Assembly: GCF_027922005.1 (NCBI RefSeq)
Contig: NZ_BSEV01000033.1
Span: 25,590-89,589 of the forward strand
From: Streptosporangium carneum
GTDB taxonomy: Bacteria > Actinomycetota > Actinomycetes > Streptosporangiales > Streptosporangiaceae
Direction: 5' to 3'
Length of the DNA: 64,000 bases
This document shows, one piece after another, positions 58,391 to 64,000 of the stretch (positions are counted from its first letter, which is position 1; each line of letters opens with the position of its first letter). The position numbers were made by a program, and so were the translations under genes. The notes beneath the pieces were generated by a model that was not told the origin of the DNA, ran no database searches, and was given only the letters and a program-made list of their open reading frames with translations.

Positions 58391-59041
58391 ATGGCTGAGA
58401 CGCCGACAAGTCCGTTGGAGGCCGCTCTGGCCTATGCCGAGGGTTTCCACACGGAGGACGACATCCTCGCGGCCGCGCGCCAGCGCGCCGCCGAGGTGGG
58501 AGCGCCCCCGATCCTGCCCGGCGGCGGCGCCGCGCTCTGTTTCCTCGCCACCGCCATCAACGCCCGCGCGGTCGTGGAGATCGGCACGGGATGCGGCGTC
58601 TCAGGCCTGTGGCTGCTGCGGGGCATGCGCCAGGACGGCACGCTCACCAGCGTCGACGTCGAGCCGGAGCACCAGCGCCTGGCACGGCAGAGCTTCGCCC
58701 AGGCGGGCTTCTCCGGCGGCAGGACCCGCCTGATCACGGGCCGCGCCCTGGACGTCCTTCCCCGGCTCTCCGACGGCGGCTACGACCTGGTCTTCTGCGA
58801 CGGCGCCAAGCACGAGTACGCCGACTACCTCGCCGAGTCCGTCCGCCTGCTGCGCGTCGGCGGCATCGTGGTCTTCGACAACACGCTGTGGCACCCCGGA
58901 ATCTCCGACCCCGCACAGCGTGACCCGGACACCGTCGCCGTGCGGGAACTCGGCAAGCTCGTCCGCGACGACGAACGACTGCGCCCCCTGATGATCCCCC
59001 TGGGCGACGGCATCCTGGCCGCCGTCAAGCTGAGCGTCTAA
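58391..59041 (+). CDS. SAM-dependent O-methyltransferase
   Basis: A 216-residue class I methyltransferase of the catechol type: motif I VVEIGTGCGVSGLWLLR, acidic SVDVEPEH, GYDLVFCDGAKHEYADYL and GGIVVFDNTLWHPG. Metal-binding Asp and Asn match the family. ATG 58391 has GGAGGAGAGG upstream. M. tuberculosis Rv1220c beside sigE is alike. Its stop overlaps the convergent pepA stop. Confidence 0.9.
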   Translation: MAETPTSPLEAALAYAEGFHTEDDILAAARQRAAEVGAPPILPGGGAALCFLATAINARAVVEIGTGCGVSGLWLLRGMRQDGTLTSVDVEPEHQRLARQSFAQAGFSGGRTRLITGRALDVLPRLSDGGYDLVFCDGAKHEYADYLAESVRLLRVGGIVVFDNTLWHPGISDPAQRDPDTVAVRELGKLVRDDERLRPLMIPLGDGILAAVKLSV

Positions 59042-60564
59042 TGGCGGGACAGCCACTCCAGTAGCAGGCGCACGCCGTACCCGGTGGCCCCCTTGCTGAG
59101 AACGCCCTCGTCCGCGCCGCTGCGGCCCACGCCTGCGATGTCCAGATGCGCCCAGGGACGCCTGCCGGTGAACTCGCGCAGGAACAGCGCCGCCGTGATG
59201 GAGCCCGCGCCGTAGGTCGAGCCGACCTCGATGTTGGCCAGGTCCGCCACACTCGACTCCAGGGCCGGGACGTAGTCCTCGATGAGCGGCATCCGCCACA
59301 GCCGCTCGCCCGCGGCGTGCCCCGCCTCGGTCAGCTCCACGGCCAGGTCGTCGTCGGAGGCGAAGACGGCCCCGAGATCCTTGCCGAGCGCGATGCCGAT
59401 CGCGCCGGTGAGCGTGGCGATGTCCACCACGACGTCCGGGTCCAGCTCGGCGTCCGCGTAGGCCAGCGCGTCCGCCAGCACCAGGCGGCCCTCCGCGTCG
59501 GTGTTGAGCACCTCGACGGTCCGCCCGCCGTACTGCGTGATCACGTCGGAGGGACGCTGCGCCGTACCGGAGAAGGAGTTCTCCGCGGCGGCGATCAGAC
59601 CGGTGACCCGCACCCGCGCGCCCAGGGAGGCCAGCGCGCCCATGACCGCGACGACGACGGCCCCGCCCGCCATGTCGGTCTTCATGAACTTCATGTTGTC
59701 GGTGGGCTTGAGCGACAGGCCGCCGGTGTCGTAGGTGATGCCCTTGCCCACCAGGACCACGTGGCGGGCCGCGCCCTCGGGGCGGTAGGAGAGCTCGACC
59801 AGACGCGGAGGGCTCACCGAGCCCTGACCGACGGCGAGGATGCCGCCGAACCGCTCGGAGCGCAGCGCCGTCTCGTCCCACACCTTCGCGCCGACCCTGA
59901 CGCCGTCCCTCTCGCCGACGCGGACGCCGTCCCCGCTGTCCCGCGCGTCGGGCGAGACCCCCTCTCCCTCACTCCCGCCGAGAAGGTGCTCGACGGCGCG
60001 CTCGGCGAGCCAGTCGGGCGTCTTGATCGAGGAGGGCGTGTTGGTCAGATCCCTGGCGAACGCGACGGCCGCGGCGACGACCTCGCCCCTGGCGACCTCC
60101 GCCTCCACGCCCTCGCCGACGAACTCGACCAGGGCGACCGGGGTGGACTTCGCCTCGCCGATCCTGAAGGTGTACGTGGCGAGCAGCGCGCCCTCGACGA
60201 ACGCGGCCACCTGCCCCTCGGGCAGCACGACCCTGACGGCGTCCCTGCCCTTGCCCCTGCGGGCGACCGCCGCCCCCGCCCTGCGCAGCGCGTCGGCCGA
60301 GCCGTCGCCGGTCCCGTAGAGCAGCACCCTGCCCACGGCGTCGCCGTTCGCGACCGGGACCTCGACGATCTCCCCCGCCTCCCCCTTCGCCTCGTAGTGC
60401 GCCAGCAGCGCCGCCGCGGGCACCGGCAGGTCGACCTCGGGAGCGAGGTCCGCGGAGAAGGGAAGCGCGAGCAGCTCGGCGTCCCCGAGGATCGAGGTCG
60501 CCGCGCCGTCCCCCTGGGGAACGGCGGTCTCGCGAGGCAGCAGCGCGTACGGGGAGATGGGCAT
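59038..60564 (-). CDS. pepA: Leucyl (M17) aminopeptidase PepA
   Basis: A 508-residue hexameric metallo-aminopeptidase. Active-site segments are VGKGITYDTGGLSLKP, MKTDMAGGAVVVA and NTDAEGRLVLADALAY, with both lysines and the Zn ligands. A short insertion near residues 195-230 holds a tandem DGVRVGERDGVRVGAK. ATG 60564 has GGAG 6 nt upstream. Convergent with the methyltransferase gene by a 4-bp stop overlap (CTAA), leaving no room for a hairpin between them. Confidence 0.95.
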   Translation of the reverse strand: MPISPYALLPRETAVPQGDGAATSILGDAELLALPFSADLAPEVDLPVPAAALLAHYEAKGEAGEIVEVPVANGDAVGRVLLYGTGDGSADALRRAGAAVARRGKGRDAVRVVLPEGQVAAFVEGALLATYTFRIGEAKSTPVALVEFVGEGVEAEVARGEVVAAAVAFARDLTNTPSSIKTPDWLAERAVEHLLGGSEGEGVSPDARDSGDGVRVGERDGVRVGAKVWDETALRSERFGGILAVGQGSVSPPRLVELSYRPEGAARHVVLVGKGITYDTGGLSLKPTDNMKFMKTDMAGGAVVVAVMGALASLGARVRVTGLIAAAENSFSGTAQRPSDVITQYGGRTVEVLNTDAEGRLVLADALAYADAELDPDVVVDIATLTGAIGIALGKDLGAVFASDDDLAVELTEAGHAAGERLWRMPLIEDYVPALESSVADLANIEVGSTYGAGSITAALFLREFTGRRPWAHLDIAGVGRSGADEGVLSKGATGYGVRLLLEWLSRH

Positions 60565-60749
60565 ATGGACTCCAGTCATCAGGCGGTCATCAGCCGGGAG
60601 AACACCGCGGCCCTGGCGCGAGCCGCGTGCGGGCGGTCCGACGGCCAGGGCCGTGTTCGTCGATCGGGGTCGCACGGGCCACAGCGGATGTCATGTTCTG
60701 TGAACGAGATCGAATCGGGCCCGGCTTCACCGCTGGTCTCAGATCGGGA

Positions 60750-60917
60750 TCAGACGACGACCTTCTTCAATTCCTCACCAAGAGCGCTGGCCTCGTCCGC
60801 CGAGAGCTCGACGACGAGCCGGCCGCCACCCTCAAGGGGAACCCGCATGACGATGCCCCTGCCTTCCTTGACGACCTCCAGCGGACCATCACCGGTCCTC
60901 GGCTTCATAGCCGCCAT
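60750..60917 (-). CDS. DUF3117 family small protein
   Basis: A 55-residue actinobacterial protein: MAAMKPRTGDGPLEVVKEGR, GIVMRVPLEGGGRLVVELSA and a lysine-rich end. The family is near-universal in actinobacteria and its role is unknown. ATG 60917 has AAGGGA 8 nt upstream. Confidence 0.94.
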   Translation of the reverse strand: MAAMKPRTGDGPLEVVKEGRGIVMRVPLEGGGRLVVELSADEASALGEELKKVVV

Positions 60918-61334
60918 GCGTGTATCCCTTCCTGCTTCGGGCTCCGGATCTCCGACTGACCCGAGGGTGGCCGACGCATTCACGTCTTCTGTGATGTCCT
61001 ATTATCCCGTCTCCGCGCTCGGAATGGGAACGATCAGCCTCAGCATCGACTCATCGGGCAATCAAGACCGTTGTCCGAGCCCCTTGGGACGGCCAAACTT
61101 GTCCTTGTGAACGCCCCGGCCGCTCCGTCCGGCGTCGGCGGGGCCCGCGCCGAGAATTTACCGAGTCGGGACGATCACCCGGACCGGCTGCCGGGACGTC
61201 CTCCCCACCCGGACCGCCGATGGGACATCCTCGTCGAGGAACCGGCGCGCGAGCGCCCACGGCGAGAATCGCGAGCCCGGTTCCAGGGCGGCCACGCCCG
61301 GCGAACCCCAGCGGCCACCACAAGGAGCCTTCCG
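60918..61334. other. Divergent intergenic region
   Basis: A 417-bp gap between DUF3117 (minus) and the enoyl-CoA hydratase (plus). It includes AT-rich TATTATCCC near 61001. I see no gene; the longer open frames here are arginine/proline-rich shadows. Confidence 0.5.
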
Positions 61335-62117
61335 TTGAACGACGTCCGCTACTCCGTCGACGACGCCGTCGCCACCGTCACCCTGAACCGTCCCGAGGCG
61401 ATGAACTCGCTGACGACCCGGATGAAGGCCGAGCTGCTGGAGGCCCTGACCAGGGCCTCGCAGGCCCCGGCGGTGCGGGCCGTGCTGCTGACCGGCTCGG
61501 AGCGGGCCTTCTGCGCGGGCCAGGACCTCAACGAGCACGCCGCCAACCTGGAGGCGGGCCGGGGGCTCGACGGCACGGTGCGCGCGCACTACAACCCGAT
61601 CGTCATGACGATCGCCGAGATGGGAAAGCCGGTCGTCGCCGCGGTCAACGGCGTCGCCGCCGGCGCGGGCGCGGCCCTGGCCTTCGCCTGCGACCTGCGG
61701 ATCGCCGCCGACAAGGCGAAGTTCGCCATGGCCTTCTCCGGTGTCGGCCTGGCACCCGACTCCGGCGCGTCCTGGACCCTGCAGCGCCTGGTCGGCCGGG
61801 CCCGCGCGACCGAACTCCTCCTGCTCGGCGAGCCCTTCGACGCGACCCGGGCGCTGGAGCTCGGGATCGTCTCCAAGGTCGTCCCCGCCGACGAGCTGGC
61901 CGCGGCGGGCCACGCGCTGGCCGTACGGCTGGCGCAGGGCCCGACGAGCGCGTACGCCGCGACCAAGCGGGCGCTGGAGTTCGCCGCGAGCAGCTCGCTC
62001 GCCGACGCCCTGGCGCTCGAGGCCGACCTCCAGGACGCGTGTGCGGAGACCGCCGACCACCGCAACGCCACCCGGGCCTTCCTCGGCAAGGAGCGCCCGG
62101 TCTTCGAGGGCCGGTGA
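61335..62117 (+). CDS. Enoyl-CoA hydratase/isomerase family protein
   Basis: A 260-residue crotonase-fold enzyme: RPEAMNSLTTRMKAEL, oxyanion-hole FCAGQDLNEHA, GVAAGAGAALAFACDLRIAA and SGVGLAPDSGASWTL. It lacks the usual hydratase Glu pair in the second block (APDSG), so it may be an isomerase, as in PaaG. The start TTG 61335 has a strong AAGGAG 7 nt upstream; longer upstream starts lack one. Confidence 0.9.
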   Translation: MNDVRYSVDDAVATVTLNRPEAMNSLTTRMKAELLEALTRASQAPAVRAVLLTGSERAFCAGQDLNEHAANLEAGRGLDGTVRAHYNPIVMTIAEMGKPVVAAVNGVAAGAGAALAFACDLRIAADKAKFAMAFSGVGLAPDSGASWTLQRLVGRARATELLLLGEPFDATRALELGIVSKVVPADELAAAGHALAVRLAQGPTSAYAATKRALEFAASSSLADALALEADLQDACAETADHRNATRAFLGKERPVFEGR

Positions 62118-62136
62118 TCCCTGGGGGCCGCCGCGG

Positions 62137-62220
62137 CACGGAAGCCGCTCGGTGCAGCACGGAAGCCGCTCGGTGCAGCACGGAAGCCGCTCGGTGCAGC
62201 GCGGAAGCCGCTCAGCAGGG
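62137..62220. repeat. 21-bp tandem repeat, four units
   Basis: Three perfect CACGGAAGCCGCTCGGTGCAG units at 62137, 62158 and 62179 and a diverged fourth at 62200, with a further ragged copy beyond. It fills the gap between the convergent crotonase and tag genes. Confidence 0.95.
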
Positions 62221-62251
62221 CGGGGAACCGCTCAGGGACGCGAGGAGCCGC

Positions 62252-62797
62252 TCAGCGGGCGTCGCGCACCCAGCAGTCGGCCACGTGGTCGTTGACCAGG
62301 CCGATGGCCTGCATCAGGGCGTACGCGGTCGTCGGGCCGACGAACCGGAAGCCACGCGCCTTGAGAGCCTTGGCGAGCGCCTTCGAGCCGGGGGTCTGGG
62401 CTGGCACGTCCGCGAGGGTCTTCGGGACGGGCGAGCCGGGGTCGGCATGACTCCAGACCAGGTCGGAGAGGTCGACGTCGAGCGCGGCCTGCGCGTTCGC
62501 GATCACCGCCTCGATCTTGGCCCGGTTGCGGACGATGCCGGCGTCTGCGAGCAGGCGGTCGACGTCGGCCTGGCCGAACGCCGCGACCGCAGGGATGGAG
62601 AAACCGGCGAAGGCGGCTCTGAAGTTCTCGCGCTTGCGCAGGATCGTGATCCACGAAAGACCCGACTGGAAGGCCTCCAGCGCGAGCCGTTCGAAAACCT
62701 GGTCGTCACCCGTGACCGGACGGCCCCACTCGTCGTCGTGGTAGGCGATGTACTCGGGAGCCGAGCTCACCCAACCGCAGCGCACCTGCTCGGTCAC
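62252..62797 (-). CDS. tag: DNA-3-methyladenine glycosylase I
   Basis: A 181-residue Tag glycosylase: RCGWVSSAPEYIAYHDDEWG (zinc Cys, catalytic-site Glu/Trp), LEAFQSGLSWITILRKRENF, RNRAKIEAVIANA, and RFVGPTTAYALMQAIGLVND with the zinc HxxxC end (HVADC). All key residues are present. GTG 62797 overlaps the upstream gene's stop by 4 bp. Confidence 0.95.
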   Translation of the reverse strand: MTEQVRCGWVSSAPEYIAYHDDEWGRPVTGDDQVFERLALEAFQSGLSWITILRKRENFRAAFAGFSIPAVAAFGQADVDRLLADAGIVRNRAKIEAVIANAQAALDVDLSDLVWSHADPGSPVPKTLADVPAQTPGSKALAKALKARGFRFVGPTTAYALMQAIGLVNDHVADCWVRDAR

Positions 62798-63381
62798 CGG
62801 GACTTCTCCTTCTTCTCCTGCTCCTCCTGCTTCTTCTCCTGCTCCTCTTCCGGCTTCTCCTGGGCCTCTTCCGGCTTCTCCTCCTGCGGCTCTTCCAGCG
62901 CCTCCGAGCGATCCTCCGGCCGGTCGTCGCTCCGGTCGTCGCTCCGGTCGTCGAAGGGCTCGGAAGGGGTCTCCAGGAGCTCCTGCCGCTCCTCGGGCTC
63001 CTGCGGCGCGTGCTCGGTGCGTGGCAGGCTCAACGGGCCCGCATGGAGCTCGTGGCGCGCCTGGAGCCTGCTGGCGAGCAACTCCGCCACCCGCTGCTCC
63101 AGCACCGCGATTCTGGTGTCACGCTCGCTCAGCGCGTTCACGACGCGGTTCAGAGCCTCGTCCACACTCTGCGTGTGATAGCCGACGATGCTCACCGGCA
63201 GTTGCAGGGCCATGAAGTCGGCGGCGCCGAGCTGCACCGCCTCAGGCAGGTCCAGCGGGGGAACGTCGGGAGCGAACTCGGCCAGTTCGCCGCCCTGGCC
63301 CGTGGCTACCACCACCACCCCGGCGAGGACGGCTATGGCAGCGAGGGCGAGTACGACCAGCACATACGAATCGTGCCACAA
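62794..63381 (-). CDS. Membrane-anchored DivIVA-like coiled-coil protein with acidic tail
   Basis: A 195-residue protein: one N-terminal helix (YVLVVLALAAIAVLAGVVVV), a DivIVA-like start LQLPVSIVGYHTQSVDEALN, a coiled coil (SERDTRIAVLEQRVAELLAS), and a tail of repeated EE, EK and KK runs, DDRSDDRSDDRPEDRSE. The TTG start sits directly after GAGGAG, an awkward spacing, so the true start may differ slightly. Coupled to tag by a GTGA overlap. It may localise at membrane curvature or septa; that is inference. Confidence 0.75.
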   Translation of the reverse strand: MWHDSYVLVVLALAAIAVLAGVVVVATGQGGELAEFAPDVPPLDLPEAVQLGAADFMALQLPVSIVGYHTQSVDEALNRVVNALSERDTRIAVLEQRVAELLASRLQARHELHAGPLSLPRTEHAPQEPEERQELLETPSEPFDDRSDDRSDDRPEDRSEALEEPQEEKPEEAQEKPEEEQEKKQEEQEKKEKSR

Positions 63382-63404
63382 CTCCTCTGATCTAGGATCG
63401 CGTC

Positions 63405-63704
63405 ATGACCGCTCTCACGGTGTTGGCCCCCGGTGACCAGGGCGACCCTTCCTGGGCCGAGGCAGAATCGATCGCCGAGATCGAGGAGCTCGCCCGCGCG
63501 GGACGCACCGTCGTCGTCACGCCCGCCGAGATCGCGGGAGACGCCGGGGAGGCCGCGGAGCTCGCCGCCGCCTCACTCTGCGCGTGGGCGGGCGCGCGTG
63601 CCTTCCGCACCACCCGCCCCGATCAGGTACGGCTCGCGGTCGAGATGACCGAGTCGCTGGCCGGACGGCGCCCTCCCACTCTGACCCGCCGCGGCCTCGC
63701 CTGA
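63405..63704 (+). CDS. Hypothetical protein resembling the C-terminus of dihydropteroate synthase
   Basis: A 99-residue protein. Its segment LCAWAGARAFRTTRPDQVRL resembles the closing barrel strand and helix of FolP proteins, but it is far too short for an enzyme. TAGGAT at 63393-63398 is 6 nt before ATG 63405 with no ribosome site, so leaderless. It is divergent from the DivIVA-like gene. The FolP resemblance is judged by eye. Confidence 0.65.
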   Translation: MTALTVLAPGDQGDPSWAEAESIAEIEELARAGRTVVVTPAEIAGDAGEAAELAAASLCAWAGARAFRTTRPDQVRLAVEMTESLAGRRPPTLTRRGLA

Positions 63705-63736
63705 CCACACCGCTAACCACACCGCTGACCACACCG
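63701..63736. repeat. 12-bp tandem repeat, three units
   Basis: CTGACCACACCG, CTAACCACACCG and CTGACCACACCG. The first unit contains the stop codon of the preceding gene. Confidence 0.9.
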
Positions 63737-64000
63737 CGCGGTCACCGACCTATGGCGCGTTTCCTGGATCGGTGGGGGTTGAGGCGGCTGCCGTCGGGTG
63801 GGTGCGGTGTTCTCTTCGTTCGTTGTGGTCTTTTGGTTCGGGTGGTTCGTTTGTTCTCCGGGCTGGGCCTGGTTTTCTGGGCTGGGCCTGGTTTTCTGGG
63901 CTGGGCTTGGTTCGCGTGGAGGGGGGCGGGTGGTCCGGCCGGCCGTCTCAGCTGAGCTCTGGCGGATTCAGGCCTCCGGCCTGGCGGGCGCGGGTGGTTG
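63737..64000. other. T/G-rich low-complexity end of window
   Basis: Includes three units of GGCTGGGCCTGGTTTTCTG (19 bp) from 63860. Plus-strand open frames read as tryptophan/glycine runs with no clear start. I see no gene. Confidence 0.6.

Noticed and set aside
6855..63912. CRISPR array
   Set aside because: The short repeats are contiguous tandem units without unique spacers of constant length, and no cas genes are near. The RecB-family nuclease at 39006 is Cas4-like only in fold.
63584..63955. 123-codon plus-strand gene at the window end
   Set aside because: Overlaps the preceding gene and consists largely of repeat-derived Trp/Gly runs.
1..64000. Insertion sequence, integrase, tRNA or rRNA gene
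   Set aside because: No transposase or integrase motif, attachment duplication or tRNA-like cloverleaf was seen on reading.

Overview
This is a 64 kb stretch of a high-GC actinomycete chromosome. AdnAB in place of RecBCD, a bacterial Ku, mycosin-type proteases, DUF3107 and DUF3117 proteins, a SigE/RseA/HtrA/TatB block, GTG/TTG starts and probable leaderless promoters all point there. Gene content, and PQQ and NIS-siderophore genes side by side, suggest Streptosporangiales (Nonomuraea/Streptosporangium-like); that placement is inference. I saw no tRNA, rRNA, CRISPR array, transposase or prophage gene.

Layout. (1) 1-4.6 kb: the 3' part of a siderophore operon (ATP-grasp end, two IucA/IucC synthetases, PLP decarboxylase), joined by 4-bp overlaps and resembling the vibrioferrin genes pvsA-pvsB-pvsD-pvsE. 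(2) 4.6-7.6 kb: a small secreted peptide, a secreted protein of five tandem Ig-like units and a small P-loop kinase. (3) 7.8-14.7 kb: adnB/adnA. (4) 15.0-16.5 kb: an ArsR-SRPBCC-glyoxalase operon with a promoter/operator. (5) 16.6-20.2 kb: a TagF-like polymerase, an alkyltransferase-like protein and a hypothetical. (6) 20.5-24.9 kb: two copies of a [membrane protein + mycosin protease] cassette without ESX secretion genes. (7) 25-35 kb: moeZ, hydrolases, ku, TetR regulator, DUF3107, ferritin-like protein and DEAD-box helicase. Parts of regions 3-7 follow the order of Mycobacterium tuberculosis Rv3201c-Rv3211 (from memory). (8) 35.4-38.7 kb: pqqABCDE, including a pqqA of only 51 codons. (9) 39-51 kb: RecB-family nuclease, degenerate metallo-beta-lactamase, MarC, NUDIX, a 1227-residue membrane beta-propeller protein, CitE-like lyase, EamA transporter, MgtE-N/CBS protein and DUF1003 protein. 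(10) 51.4-63.7 kb: MarR, mrp, tatB, htrA, an RseB-like protein, anti-sigma factor, sigE, O-methyltransferase, pepA, DUF3117, enoyl-CoA hydratase, tag and two small proteins; the sigE-to-mrp part parallels Rv1220c-Rv1229c.

The genes fall into several systems: iron acquisition by an NRPS-independent siderophore; double-strand break repair (AdnAB, Ku, a RecB-family nuclease) and alkylation repair (Tag, ATL); cofactor synthesis (PQQ, MoeZ sulfur transfer, Mrp Fe-S carrier); and envelope stress and processing (SigE, anti-sigma, RseB-like, HtrA, TatB, mycosins).

A recurrent oddity is the number of short tandem repeats (units of 8, 10, 12, 15, 16, 19, 21, 24, 33 and 75 bp) and a dispersed palindromic element, mostly at gene 3' ends or in intergenic gaps. 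Several genes also have a TANNNT box 5-8 nt before the start codon with no Shine-Dalgarno sequence, the signature of leaderless mRNAs.
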